This document shows, piece after piece, positions 39,482 through 50,589 of a DNA stretch of 64,000 nt. Origin of the DNA: Antedon mediterranea. Its lineage: Eukaryota; Echinodermata; Crinoidea; Comatulida; Antedonidae. The translations under genes were made by a program, and so were the position numbers. The notes under the pieces are model-generated. The model saw only the letters and a list, made by a program, of their open reading frames with translations, made no database searches and had not been told where the DNA came from. The first letter of the stretch is position 1. The number at the start of each line of letters is the position of its first letter. Where the stretch lies: the NCBI RefSeq assembly GCF_964355755.1, contig NC_092673.1:10547001-10611000 (forward strand). The letters are read 5' to 3'.

Positions 39482-39914
39482 TTCACTCAATCATACAAAT
39501 GAAAATAAAATACTAATTCAAATACTTAAATAACACGCAAAGATCAAATTTCATTTTCGTTGTTGTTAAAAACAAAATTTATTTCAATACACATTCTATT
39601 GCAATACACTTTACAAAATATAAAATCAAAATACACAATAACAATTAAATAGAAAAAAATACTTTTATATATACACTAACATATTATTTAGTCAGAAGGA
39701 ACAAATTACATTAACTCAAAACATTTAAATTTATTTTAAAATTACTTTTTACAAATACACTAACATATTATTTAGTACTGAAAAAAAAACCACACCAAAA
39801 ATAATACGCAGGTTAAAATGTTTAAATGCCCTTTCAAAGTGGGTACTCCCATTTAAAAAATTGTCCGATTCAAGATCATCAATCCGTTCCATTATCCAAA
39901 AGATTACATTGTAA
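39482..39914. other. AT-rich spacer between the PC4-like and integrase frames
   Basis: No gene. On the minus strand an AATAAA word at 39583-39578 could be the polyadenylation signal of the upstream PC4-like transcript. Two near-identical stretches of about 30 bp sharing ACACTAACATATTATTTAGT lie at 39673-39692 and 39757-39776, 84 bp apart; their role is unknown. Confidence 0.4.
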
Positions 39915-40366
39915 TTACGGGAACTGTTCTAACCAATCGTAATTGTCATTCTTGTAGCTTTTTTTGGTCATTTGTGTTTCTAGCATTCCATTGTCATTCA
40001 TGTCTACACCGGTTCCACAATCATCAAATCCATCCAATTCTAAAAACATTTCATCGACCATGTCCTTTTGCTCCATTAGATCCCTCCACTGCATCATTGT
40101 TAAATTAATGCCTTTCTTGCTTGGTTTAAATTTACCATCTGGTTCTGATTGATAGTATTCTCGGATACATACGTACATATCATCACCCCAACGTTGAGCA
40201 ACTACGTGCCTCGTTTCGTTAAGTTTAATACGTTTAGTAGCTGTAACTGTAATTCGACTATCATTCTTTAAAAAGTGATTCTTTACCACCGGTCGACAAA
40301 AGAAGCACTAGTATTTGGTTCATCTTCTACTCTCTGTCTCTTGCTAGACCTCATAACTCGCTGCAT
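39915..40366 (-). pseudogene. PC4/Sub1-like single-strand DNA-binding protein, frame-shifted
   Basis: The frame 40289-39915 (no ATG; it opens with GTG) encodes 124 residues with a PC4-like domain at about residues 10-80: an ITVTATKRIKL strand, the core IREYY at 42-46, KPSKKGINLT at 55-64 and the conserved W at 68. This matches the core layout of the transcriptional coactivator PC4/p15 (Sub1), which binds single-stranded DNA as a dimer. It is followed by an acidic tail rich in D/E/N. A second frame from the ATG at 40366 to a TAA at 40283 gives a 27-residue basic N-terminus with SSKRQRVED, a nuclear-signal-like run. The two frames meet at about 40285-40290, so a one-base shift most likely split one gene; a lost intron is the alternative. 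It lies about 430 bp upstream of the integrase on the same strand. Confidence 0.6.
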
Positions 40367-40502
40367 AGTAGCCTTAGCCTTATCAGCTAATTTAGAATCG
40401 GCGTAATCAGCTGTTGGTTTGTAGAAGTTTATACTGATGAAAACTGTACTAAATTCTCTTAATCAAAAATGTAGAAGTGAGTTCAACGCTTTGAAAACTG
40501 AT

Positions 40503-40540
40503 ACTGATGAGTTCAGTATAAATTTTACCCTATATTTATA
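40503..40540 (-). promoter_or_regulatory. Probable core promoter of the PC4-like gene
   Basis: On the minus strand TATAAATA occupies 40540-40533, and a TCAGT initiator-like word lies at 40507-40503, about 34 bp downstream, which is the normal TATA-to-start distance. The first ATG downstream is that of the PC4-like frame (40366). The words TTTATACTGA (about 40428) and TCAGTATAAA (about 40513) form an inverted pair around the leader. Confidence 0.4.
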
Positions 40541-41880
40541 CACATTAAAATAATGTATGCATGATGTCAGTAGCGTCTCTCTTTACCTCCTTTTTGTTTT
40601 ATTTTAAAAGGAAACAAAGAATTCTCTATGTAAAACATAAACCATTTAAATGAAAATGAAAGTTAATTTAAAGTTAGAAATAATTATTATTTGTTTTACT
40701 TTTTTTGAAAAATAGTGAAACTTAACATCTTGCTTCACGTTACACCAATCATTCATTGCGAAGCTCCATTGTTAACATTTCCGGAAGAAATTAAGTATAT
40801 GTTGGTTTAGTTCAATCAAGACATACTTAAATATCACTTCATTATATTCTTGTCTTTTTATTGTTGTCATTGATTAACTTCCAAAACCAACTTCCTTCCC
40901 ATCGTTAACCATTGTCTTTTTCAAATTAAATAACATCTCCATTGTTTTACTTCCTTACCATTGTTTACCATTGTATTAATTATAATAGGATTAACTAATG
41001 TCATCCCCTCAAACGCCCTCTACGGGGGCTGTACCTGCATATATTACTACTAACGTTTTAACATGCAAATTAGAAGGCGGAGCTTAAAAGTGAAAAGGCC
41101 TTGACAGCGCGCGAAAGTTTCATCTTTTTAACATCCTTCAGCAGCTGTGCAATTTTTGATATTGATAGCGCTGCATGCGCCTGTAATTTATTACTGTACT
41201 ATACTATTATCCACGCATTTGGAATTGGTATTTCATAATTTTATCTACAGAAATATTATTTATTAATATTATAAAATGAATATATTGTAAAATTAAGATA
41301 ATTATATTCATTGTAGAAATAATAATGATGACGCATTATCAGTATATGTCTTTATTCATTCATCATGGAAAAAATTAACAACTGAAAGCTTTCAAAAACA
41401 TTTAAAAACCGACAAATATTGCTCACGTTATTTCGTTATCGTTTTTAGTAAGGCTGCGAAACCTCTAATAACATTTAACCTTAATTGGGCCATTGTATGG
41501 TTCATGACGGATCGCTATAAAACAGTCGGTGTCTACAAACGCTCCTGGGAAAACAACGAAAATAAACACAACTCCAACTCCATTATTAGTGAAAATGTAC
41601 AGTAAAAGTACAAAGAACAATATTATCACCATTTTGTTAAATAATACATCGCACCATATGAAAAGATAATATATAAATGTTATATATTACATTTGAAACC
41701 CGCTCTTGTAATAATAAGGTGCTTATAAAATAAACAGAGTAATGATTGGTCTATCAACCTTTTTTGGATATCGCTTTAGTCCCAGAGCGTGCAAAGTGAT
41801 GGGTTAGAAAAACTCACCCTTTCAACAAATATTTCCACCTTCGATAAACCATATTCAATTCAGTTGAGGTCCATATATAT
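40541..41880. other. AT-rich sequence without recognisable genes
   Basis: No frame of note, no clear tandem repeat, and no terminal inverted repeat that would close the Polinton-like element. A short GC-richer patch near 41010-41110 is unassigned. Confidence 0.5.
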
Positions 41881-41959
41881 TTGTCTCTCATTTTTAATTG
41901 CTCTTTTTTATTTTATTTATTTCATGGATTAGGCCTACTTTTATTTTATGTAAAGAGCA

Positions 41960-42174
41960 TAGAGGCCACAGTTTTTAGCCGATTCTCACCAAATTTGGTC
42001 ACAATGATCTATGCTACAAAAGCTCAGACGAGTTTGAATTTGAGGGGAAAAGGTCGTAGGTCAAGGTCACAACTAACAAAACACTATTTTACTGCCCAGA
42101 GACCACAGTTTTCATTCGATTCTCACAAATGGGAATGGAAAAAAAAAATAAATAAAAAAAAATATATAAAAAAA
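41960..42174. repeat. Two partial units of a 137-bp repeat
   Basis: The segment beginning CCACAGTTTTTAGCCGATTC at 41966 recurs in diverged form (CCACAGTTTTCATTCGATTC) at 42103, 137 bp on, and the second copy is broken off by A-rich DNA. The long open frame spanning 41881-42369 crosses this repeat, the poly-A stretch and the tRNA-like sequence and is not a gene. Confidence 0.5.
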
Positions 42175-42238
42175 CCGGGGCTTGAACCAGCGATCTCAAC
42201 TGTGAGAGGCTGGATACATAACGATTACACCAAACTCT
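42175..42238 (-). tRNA. tRNA-Glu(CTC)-like pseudogene or SINE head
   Basis: On the minus strand the sequence reads as a tRNA. It has a D-arm-like TGGTGTAATCGTTATG with box A character, an anticodon loop with CTCTCAC (CTC anticodon, Glu-type), and a TGGTTCAAGCC box B. A T-run follows that would terminate RNA polymerase III. The anticodon and T stems do not pair cleanly and the acceptor stem is not convincing, so this is a degenerate copy rather than a working tRNA gene. Head of a tRNA-derived SINE is the main alternative. Confidence 0.5.
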
Positions 42239-42508
42239 CATCAATAACTTTTTTGTGTGCACTTAGCCTATTTACATTTAGAACTAATACAAAAAATTTT
42301 TTAAAAATATATATATTTTCCGGGGACATTTTATGTAGGGAAGGTTTGTACTCTCGGAGTACCCTCTAGTTGTTACTGTTATTATTATTATCATCATCAT
42401 CATCATCATTATTATTACCCTCTATTCACCACGCCTTATTGGATTATAGTCACGTGATATGCAGATCAAATTGTGTCAAACTTGTCTCCATTAATGCATG
42501 TAAAGTGA

Positions 42509-42832
42509 CCCAAATTGTGGAATGACTTGAATTACGAACTACAAAGTACCAAATCAATATATATATTTAAATCATTGTTTAAAGAACATTTATTATCATT
42601 TTACAAATAATTTTAAAAATAATACTTGTTGCAGGATTTAGCTTTTTTTATTATTTTTATGTTTTAGTTTTTTAGGCTAGTTAGGGACATAGGGGGACAC
42701 AACTAATCAAGCTCTTTTGAGTTTTTATGTGTTTCCTTTTCATCCTTTTTATGTTCTCATATATTGTTGTTGTATATTTTCATGATTGAGGATGAATAAA
42801 GAATATTTGAATTTGAATTTGAATTTGAAAGT
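42509..42832 (+). mobile_element. Second 5'-truncated LINE 3' end
   Basis: Thirty-three codons from 42509 to the stop at 42608-42610 give the LINE ORF2 C-terminal pattern PKLWNDL followed by FKSLFKEHLLSFYK. A 3' UTR of about 190 bp follows, with AATAAAG near 42797 and a terminal (GAATTT)n tail at about 42805-42829. The layout is as in the 36754 copy but the tail repeat differs, so this is a different LINE family. An upstream in-frame TGA (42506) and loss of all catalytic domains make it inert. The 5' limit is not certain. Confidence 0.6.
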
Positions 42833-45369
42833 ATAGGAGCAACAAAATATTTTCAACTTTTTCTTATATTTAAAAAAATGTAATTGCACATTTTACGGTG
42901 AAATATTGACGTGCACAGCGTACAGAAGTACTTGCGCCAAAAAATATTGCGCGCGCGTGGGCTAGTACATTATAACGTTCGATTGATTGATTTTGGAACA
43001 AAACATCCCATAACTACGTCCCATTAATAACAATAATGTAATATTTTCAATTCATAATGCATGCTTTGATGACTAAATAAAATAATAAAGTGTTGTGGAT
43101 ATATTTGTTAATATACTGAAAAGGGTATGAAAAATATTTAAATAATAAAGGCAAATTATTACAAATGAAATGATAAGTCTCTGAATGTTAATAACGTTGG
43201 CGGCGCAGTTTGTGTAAAAAACACACAGAAAGCCATATACTACATAAAAAGAGTTAAGTGGTGAATTTGTGCATCATACAAAATATATAAACCAAATGAA
43301 CTTTAATCTATATCATAGTAATTGTATAATTAATTTTATAATCAAACAAGTTTTTTTTTCTAGTTTTATTCTTATGTAGTTTATCCAGCAATTTTTTAGT
43401 AACACTGTTTTTTATCAATAGATGCAAGTGTGCATGCAGTGAACTAGGAGTGAAAACTGGCAAATGGATATGTTTTTATTGGTGCATTTGTCACTACTAA
43501 CTACTAATAAATGTAAACAAAATTGATACAAAAATTGCTGAAAACAATGTTAAATCACACTATTGCATATCATCTAAGCTTAGTTGTGTTTATAAAGCAT
43601 AACATTTTCTTATTAGAATAGAACAGTGACAAGTGTAATTAATAATTGAAGGGAAACGTAAAATGATAAGGAGTACCATATCAGGAAGCAACAGTAACAA
43701 TGCTCTGTTCTTTTAATTAAAAAGGTAAATCATTTACTTATTATAATTGACTCTATGCCCATTACAATTGTTAAAATCATGTATTAATATATTTCTATAT
43801 GTAGGCCTATCCTTGAGCATGAATATAAATAAGAGTTGTAACTCAAGTAAACAGCAGACACACTAACTGAAAAGTATAGGTATTAGTAAACATTGATTAA
43901 TATAATCAATTAAGAATACAACATTCAAGTAGTAGCACTTTTAACTGCGTTACATCTTCTCTCTCTCTCTTATTATTTTGTTATAAGATCATTGATGATA
44001 ATTTTAGAAGAGGAAGATATCAAATAACAAGATGAGGGAAGAGAAAATGAAGGGAAAACAAGAGAAGATGGTTAAATATAAGACAAGTATTATATTATAG
44101 CAATTACTAGTATTATTATTTTAATATGAACATTCCCATTTTTTAAGTTCTATAAGGTTAACATACTTAGACAAGACCCATGTACACCAACCAACACAGC
44201 AATAAGCTATTATTTCAGCAACACTACCAATATAAAATTTGGAGGAAGACCGAGAACCACCCTACCAATAACTCTCAGCAACGACCTACTCACCCTGTTC
44301 TGAAGAACAACAAAAGAATAATGAGGGCGCTATTGTATAGTGTGTAAAAGGCCGTTTTGGCGTGTCATAGATAAAAAGAAAAAAACCAAATACCGACAGC
44401 GTGGTTGATAAGACGTGTGCAAATAAATGATAATAAAAACCAGAAAGTTCTTGCGTATATATTATTTTATGGGCCTTTCTTCAGTACAAGAAAAATGGTA
44501 GCAGAGCGAGGTTAAATAGACCAATTTAAACAAATAGTCACATATGTAAGAAAAACTAGCTCCAGCTCGATATTTGTGCCAAAATAGATTTTATTGACTA
44601 ACTTTGTTATTCTTGAGTTGCTGAATTCAAAAAAGTTAGGTGCCATTTTTTTCGACCACTCCTTCAGCTGCCATTTTGTATTTCAAAATGGCCAACCTTC
44701 TACACTGAACTTTGTCATCCATGGTATCATCGGAAAGGAAATGTAATACTGATCATTTTATCCCATTACATCCATATCAAAAAATGCATAGTTGCATAGT
44801 TATTTAACAATAAAACAAATCACGTGATCAAAAAGGTCAAAAGGTCAACATTTTAATTTTCTCAAATACTTTACTGTTTGGTATCGTAGGATAGCTTTTT
44901 TTATTCTGAATACAGTTTTAATAATATCTATTCGATTTTCCTTTGTCTATTGTCATAATTTTCCAATTATGTAAATAAATTGTTTTTAAATGTACAATAA
45001 AAAAGGTCTCCTTTGTATTAATCTTCTATCTTGGAGGTAAAGTAATTGATACCTTTTATTTGAGCAATTTCATACAACTACTACAGCAAAAACGTAACTT
45101 TGAAAGTAATTTAGATTTGTCTTAATTCTGCTAGTTAATGTAGTTTTATTTATAACTATTTCCAGTGCAGTGGCGTCTATGTTGTTTTTTTCAAACATGG
45201 TTTTCTGCCAATAGCATGGTTGATTGTTGTAAGCCTAGACCTATATATATATAAAGTAAATCGATAAAAAGGTTGCTTATTTAAATTAATTTATGTACAC
45301 ATTCTTATATTATATATATTGGATATTTGTGTGACCATAAAGGCAGGATAAAAAACAGCTCATCTATAC
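42833..45369. other. AT-rich sequence, mostly without recognisable content
   Basis: No supported gene. Position 44241-44303 encodes GGRPRTTLPITLSNDL then a stop, which resembles another LINE ORF tail but is too short to assign. A 9-bp perfect hairpin, GCCATTTTG with CAAAATGGC and a 5-nt loop, lies at 44670-44692. A short (CT)n run is at about 43957. Confidence 0.4.
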
Positions 45370-46154
45370 TTTCGTGTTTTTAGGTTAACAATTTTTTTCG
45401 AAATTCTCAATATGGTCTAAAACGTCTCCAAATAGGATAATAAGATATTCGGTAAACTTTGATGTTTTTGTGAAAAGGTTTTGTCAAAATGTTCTAAATT
45501 GTCCAAAACGTTTCCAAATACGATATTAAGCTATTTTGTGCACTTGATATTTTTGTGTGAAAAGTTTTATCGAAATGCTCAAAATGGTCTAAAACAGTTT
45601 CAAATATGATTTTTAGCACTTTGATTTTTTTGTGTAACCAAATTTCATCGAAATGCACAAAATGGTTTAAAATGTCTCCAAATGCGATTTTAAGCTTTTC
45701 TGTGCACTTTGGTGTTTTTATGTTAACAAGTTATTTCGAAATGCTCAATATGGCCTAAAACGTCTGGGTGGGTTAATAAGCTATTCTGTACACTTTGATG
45801 TTTTGTTTTTAAAAAGTTTTTTCAAAATGCTCAATATGGTTTAAAACGTCTCCAAATGGGAAAATAAGCTATTCTGTACACTTTGAAGTTTTGTGTGAAA
45901 AAGTTTTACCAAAATGTTTAAAATGATCTAAAACGGTTTCAAATGTGATTTAAAGCTATTCAAAGCACGTTGGTGTTTTTATGTCAACAAGTTTTTTTCG
46001 AAATACTCAATATGGTCTAAAAGGTCTTCAAATGGGATAATAAGCTATTCTGTACACTTTGATATTTTTGTATGAAAAGTATTATCGAAATGCTCAAAAT
46101 GGTCTAAAACGGTTTCAAATATGATTTTAAGCACTTTGATTTTTTTGTGTAACC
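45370..46154 (+). repeat. 86-87-bp satellite, forward orientation, part 1
   Basis: Tandem units with the landmarks TCGAAATGCTCAAAATGGTC, TAAAACGTCTCCAAATG, AAGCTATTCTGTACACTTTG and TGTTTTTGTGTGAAAAGTTT. About nine diverged units are present. Two unit types alternate irregularly: one with GCTC...TGTGAAAAGTTTT, the other with GCAC...TGTAACCAAGTTTC. The array is cut at TGTGTAACC by the next insert and resumes in phase at 48437. Confidence 0.85.
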
Positions 46155-48436
46155 CACACTCAATTCACCAGGGACAAAAAGTAGTGAGCCCTCTATCGGC
46201 AGCGAATCGTTTTTGCACACGAGACAGCGTTGACAATTACCCGGAAGCAACTTTGTTTTGAAAAGTAAATCTTAGGTTTTTGCAAACTGGCCAATTGGAA
46301 CTTTTGGTTTTATTTACTAATGAATAATTCATGAAAACCTTTGACGAGGCATCTACGAACCACGTGATATTGTTTTTTAATCGACGAACCCATTATATTT
46401 GTGTGAAACAAGGGTGAATGTTTTTTAAACAATTTTAGGCTATTCGAATGTTAAAATTTTGTCTAATTTGTTGAGGCTGTAATAAAACAACGCAATTTTT
46501 TGAGAAGGTGGGTTTTATAGTTTCTGAATATTTGATTTTTCAATAGTAGTTAATAAAAAAATCTCGTTGGGGTTATTTTTTATTTTTTTTTAATGGCTGC
46601 TTAAACATGTGCCTTCTTGGGTATTTCACTATTGAAAATGGAACACATGGTTGTAGCTAAAATCATTTTTTACGCCATAAGATAAAAAATGTGGTTTTGT
46701 AAATTAATAAGGGCAACATATAATATATAGGAAAGCTGTTTTAAATCATAAAACTCTACAAAGCCTCTTTGTTTTATTTATAAATCAATATAGTCTAGGC
46801 CTAGTAATACAGTAGGAGAGCCAGGCTTTAGCCTATAATAGTGGGGTAGTGCGTGCATTATTGGCGCGTGTTCATTGTCAGGCGCGCGTTGTTTATAGGC
46901 CTAAGAAAATAAGAATAAATATACACATATAATTAAATAATGATTATTATTAATTGAATGTTTTGTTTTTTTTACAGACCCCAGAGGATTGTTCTACATA
47001 CTTCAATACAAATAGCATTAAAGCAACAACAATTTCTTATGAGTCATATTAATTTACCTCTGGCATATAATGTGAAAAAGCACTATTAATACTGTAATTA
47101 TGGATATCTATAGATGTATTGCCAAAGAGACATTTATTTTTCAAAAACTTTAACTTATCCTAATTTACTTATTTAAAGGTTCAAGTGGCGGTTTGTTGTT
47201 GTGCAGTAGTTTAATAAAGTTTAAATGTACATTTCAAATCGGCAAATAAATAATGGTAATAGGCCTACTACAGTAATAGTAAATCTTTTGAAGATTAGGC
47301 TTAGTACAAAAAATGTTAGCTAAGTTCATGTAGAAAACTTGTTATCTGATTTTTAAGGTGCAATTTGTGATAATATTAAAAGTTAAAATGTTAATTGGTG
47401 TGTATTTGTATTTCATTTATTGCTCCATTATTATAATAATTCATTTTAGCTCCGATAAAAAGTAAACATTTTCAGCATATACTTAAATCAATCATATGTT
47501 AGTGAAAGGTGACATTAACAGATTTATTATGAGATTACTAGTAAGCCTATTAGTAGGTTTAGCTCTATTCATAAAAATATGACATTATAATTATATACTG
47601 TGTACATTAATTAATTAGCCTAGGCCTAACTAATTGACTGATTTTTCAGTATTTTACCAAGTCAGCCGTTCAGGCATGCAAACAGTCCCCACTTCACACT
47701 AATCTTCATAATTATAAGAAAAATGAAAGTTGAGCACTTTATTTTAAAATTTATATGCCCATATTATAAGATTCTGCATCATCCACTTAACAAGAACTAA
47801 AATTGAGAGCACAGTGATGGAGCGCATTTTCCGTCGTTCTCGTCGCCTAAGGAAACGAGTATTCCAGCCTTGCCGCGTATTCCTAGGCCTACGCGCACCG
47901 CACTTTCGCTCAAAATACACTATCTTCAACTCCTTATAGAATTTATTTGAAAAATAACCCCAAGCTTATATTTGGAAATCTTTGAAAATGCATATAAGAC
48001 TATATTATAGCATTTTCAGAATTTCATTTAAAAATTGCAAATTAATGTTAGCTATTTTAACAAATTAGTTAGTTTTCACTTTTTTGTTTTCGCCGTATGA
48101 CTCGCTTTGTTTACGTTTACACTTGGCTTAGACGTTTATCTTAGAATTCAAATAAATTAATCCATAATCAACTAAAATTGCTATTGTTGTGGTTTTTGTT
48201 TAATATAAATGTTCTTTATTAACAGAAATAAATCAAACAACAATATAATTTAATACAAACCCGTTAAAAAGGAAATTTAGACAGCCTATAAAACACGGAC
48301 GTCAGAACTCGCGTCGCTCGAAATGCTCGTTAACTTTCTATTTATAGCCAATCGAAAAAGGCTCCGGCTAACTTAAACAATGAAAACGGCTCTCGGAACA
48401 CTTAATGTCCCATTTTCGCTGTTTGACGTGGATGTG
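46155..48436. mobile_element. 2.28-kb insertion with 4-bp AACC target duplication
   Basis: The 86-bp satellite is interrupted after GTGTAACC (AACC at 46151-46154) and resumes with AACCAAGTTTCGTCG (AACC at 48437-48440). Intact units elsewhere read GTGTAACCAAATTTC or similar, so AACC was duplicated on insertion. The insert begins CACAC and ends ATGTG, giving only a 4-bp terminal inverted match CACA/TGTG. CAC termini with a 4-bp duplication recall Chapaev-type (CMC) DNA transposons, but no transposase frame is visible, so the family is inference. It contains a TTTTTTTTACAGACC splice-acceptor-like word near 46970. A GC-richer patch at 47817-47939 reads as a 40-codon Arg-rich frame on the plus strand and is also open on the minus strand; I do not call it a gene. 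Confidence 0.6.
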
Positions 48437-48840
48437 AACCAAGTTTCGTCGAAATGCACAAAATAGTTTAAAATGTAAAAACGTAAAAATGCGATTCAAA
48501 GCTATTCTAAGCACTTTGGTGTTTTTATGTGAAAAAGTTTTGGTCGAAATGCTTAAAATGGTCTAAACTGTCTCCAAATGGGACAATAAGCTATTCTGTA
48601 CACTTTGATGTTTTGTGTAAAAACGTTTTATCGTAATGCTCAAAATGGTCTAAAACGGTTTCAAATGTGATTTTAAGCACTTTGATGTTATTGTGTTACC
48701 AAGTTTCAATAAAATGCACAAAATGGTCTAAAACGTCTCCAAATGCGATTTGAAGCTATTCTAAGCACTTTGGTGATTTATGTTAACACGTTTTTTCGAA
48801 ATACTCAATATGGTCTAAAATGTCTTCAAATGGGATAATA
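48437..48840 (+). repeat. 86-87-bp satellite, forward orientation, part 2
   Basis: About five units in the same orientation and phase as 45370-46154. The array breaks off after GGGATAATA at 48840, where the Ngaro-type element starts. The interrupted unit continues at 55880 with AGCTATTCTGT. Confidence 0.85.
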
Positions 48841-48963
48841 ATCACGTGATTGCGGGGCGCCCTCGCAATCATCTTTTGACAGCGTGAGCATCTCATCCTC
48901 TTCACCTCACGCTGTCAACAGATTACCACGCCAGTTTTTGGCTAAGTAAAATAATTTTCACTT
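48841..48963 (+). repeat. Ngaro split direct repeat A1 (with palindromes)
   Basis: A1 is 123 bp and identical to A2 as far as I could compare. It opens with the 10-bp palindrome ATCACGTGAT. This is followed by a hairpin with GATTGCG/CGCAATC arms around GGGCGCCC (itself palindromic), then a 13-bp perfect stem TTGACAGCGTGAG/CTCACGCTGTCAA with a loop of about 17 nt. It is the left end of the element. Confidence 0.85.
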
Positions 48964-49279
48964 TTACATTTACCAGTTCATTTTATCCTCATACAGTTAT
49001 AGGCTGTGTGAACTCACACAATATACTTCGACTGGAATTTATCTAACACCTTATCTTACCCCCATTCTGTTCGATTTTTCGTACTTTACTGTAATTATGT
49101 TGTCTGGTTATGCCCTAGCCCTAGGCTCAACTCATTCGTTTCCGGTTTGAGCGAAAGCCTCGCTTTCCATCACGGCTTGGGTAATTCGTCCGACTCCATA
49201 CTTGGTTCACATCGACCTTTGCCTGACTTCCGAATCAGTCATCACTATGATAATACTGTTCTTTGGGGGGTGCCCGGCC

Positions 49280-50192
49280 GCGATTTTTTTTTTCGTACAT
49301 AAGTTGGGGACCCTCTCATGAAACGTCACAAAATAAACATGAATAATTCATCAGTTAAATGTGTTGTTCCGTGTGCACCCAAGCGTATAGCAACAAGAAG
49401 CGATTACACAACTACGATACGATACTTTCTACAGTAGGCCTAGGATTCTAAGTCAATTCACGCGATTGCCTTCGCGCACTCTTCTTCACACAAAATGTGT
49501 CCAGTCGAGGCTAATCGACAGCTAGGCAAGACATTAAACTAAGTAGTAATTCAGACATTGGACATAGCCCAAAGAAAGCTTAGACCCACAAGAATAAAGA
49601 ATGTGTATAATTTGTGTACTGTATTTTTTTTTTATTCTGCTATTTTATTATCAAACAATGCATGTACTCAAAGGAACTTTAAAAATGCGCGTATATGAAC
49701 ACATGAGATGGGAAGATTAGACCCACGAGAATAAAAAATGTATTTTTGTGTAATGTTTATTGTTTAATTTTGCTGACTTATTACTCGGATTGTGTCATAC
49801 CTATAACACACACACACACACACACAGCTCTACTAGAATAGACATATGTTTAGAGACTAATAATTAGGCCTAGGTAGGCCTAATAGTATTAATAGAAACT
49901 ATAATTTTAACACGTAATTCTTTAGTAATAAATTATATTAAAAACACTATCATAAACTAAAGGCTGATTATTTCGACAATCCACACAAAACACCGCTATT
50001 CTTCTATGAAATCGCACGCCGCAACAACAGCGCGGAGATAGGCCTAGAATCGTACCGCACTTGTGTAATCACTTCTTGTTGCTATACGCTTGGGTGCACA
50101 CGGAACAAGAACATTTAACTGATGAATTATTCATGTTTATTTTGTGACGTTTCATGAGGGGGTCCCCAACTTATGTACGAAAAAAAAATCGC
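49280..50192. mobile_element. MULE-like MITE with long terminal inverted repeats and 9-bp target duplication
   Basis: This 913-bp element lies inside the Ngaro 5' internal region. The ends are GCGATTTTTTTTTTCGTAC and its complement. The inverted repeats extend about 137 bp (49280-49416 and 50056-50192) with few mismatches. The 9-bp sequence TGCCCGGCC flanks both sides (49271-49279 and 50193-50201). Long inverted repeats plus a 9-bp duplication are typical of Mutator-like elements. There is no transposase frame. The interior holds a (CA)n tract at 49804-49826 and a diverged internal duplication beginning TTAGACCCAC at about 49581 and 49719. Confidence 0.82.
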
Positions 50193-50589
50193 TGCCCGGC
50201 CTAAAGATAAACGACCTAACTAATTTTGTAAATCAAGTGGCAACATTCAAGCCAGATTTTTGATAATCGACCTCGGATCGAATGACCTAGTTAAAAAGTA
50301 AGGTCTGCTTTCATGCACGGAGCCTCTTATGCTAACTTATGCCATTAAATAACAACAATCTTATTATCTGTTTCTACTACTGCGTCACTGTGGACAATCC
50401 GGAACCGGATTTTAGAGGAAAATAAATACATAATTAAACAGAATAAACAAAATAAAATGCCAGGCAACACACTGTTGACTCCATTTCTTATTTTCCCATT
50501 GTTTTACATCCAAAAGAAATAAATAATAACTTGTTTTTTTTTTTTTTCTTTCTTGATGCTACGCTAAACTGGCAAATATTTTGCACAAA

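Noticed and set aside
39964-40152. 62-codon plus-strand frame
   Set aside because: Antisense shadow of the PC4-like gene.
40541-41880. Terminal inverted repeat closing the Polinton-like element
   Set aside because: I could not find an inverted match to any sequence near 37465; the left end is lost to the satellite.
41881-42369. 162-codon open frame
   Set aside because: Crosses a 137-bp repeat, a poly-A stretch and a tRNA-like sequence; composition and content do not fit a protein.
47744-47929. 61-codon minus-strand Arg-rich frame as a gene
   Set aside because: Short, with no domain, and the opposite strand is equally open; treated only as a curiosity.
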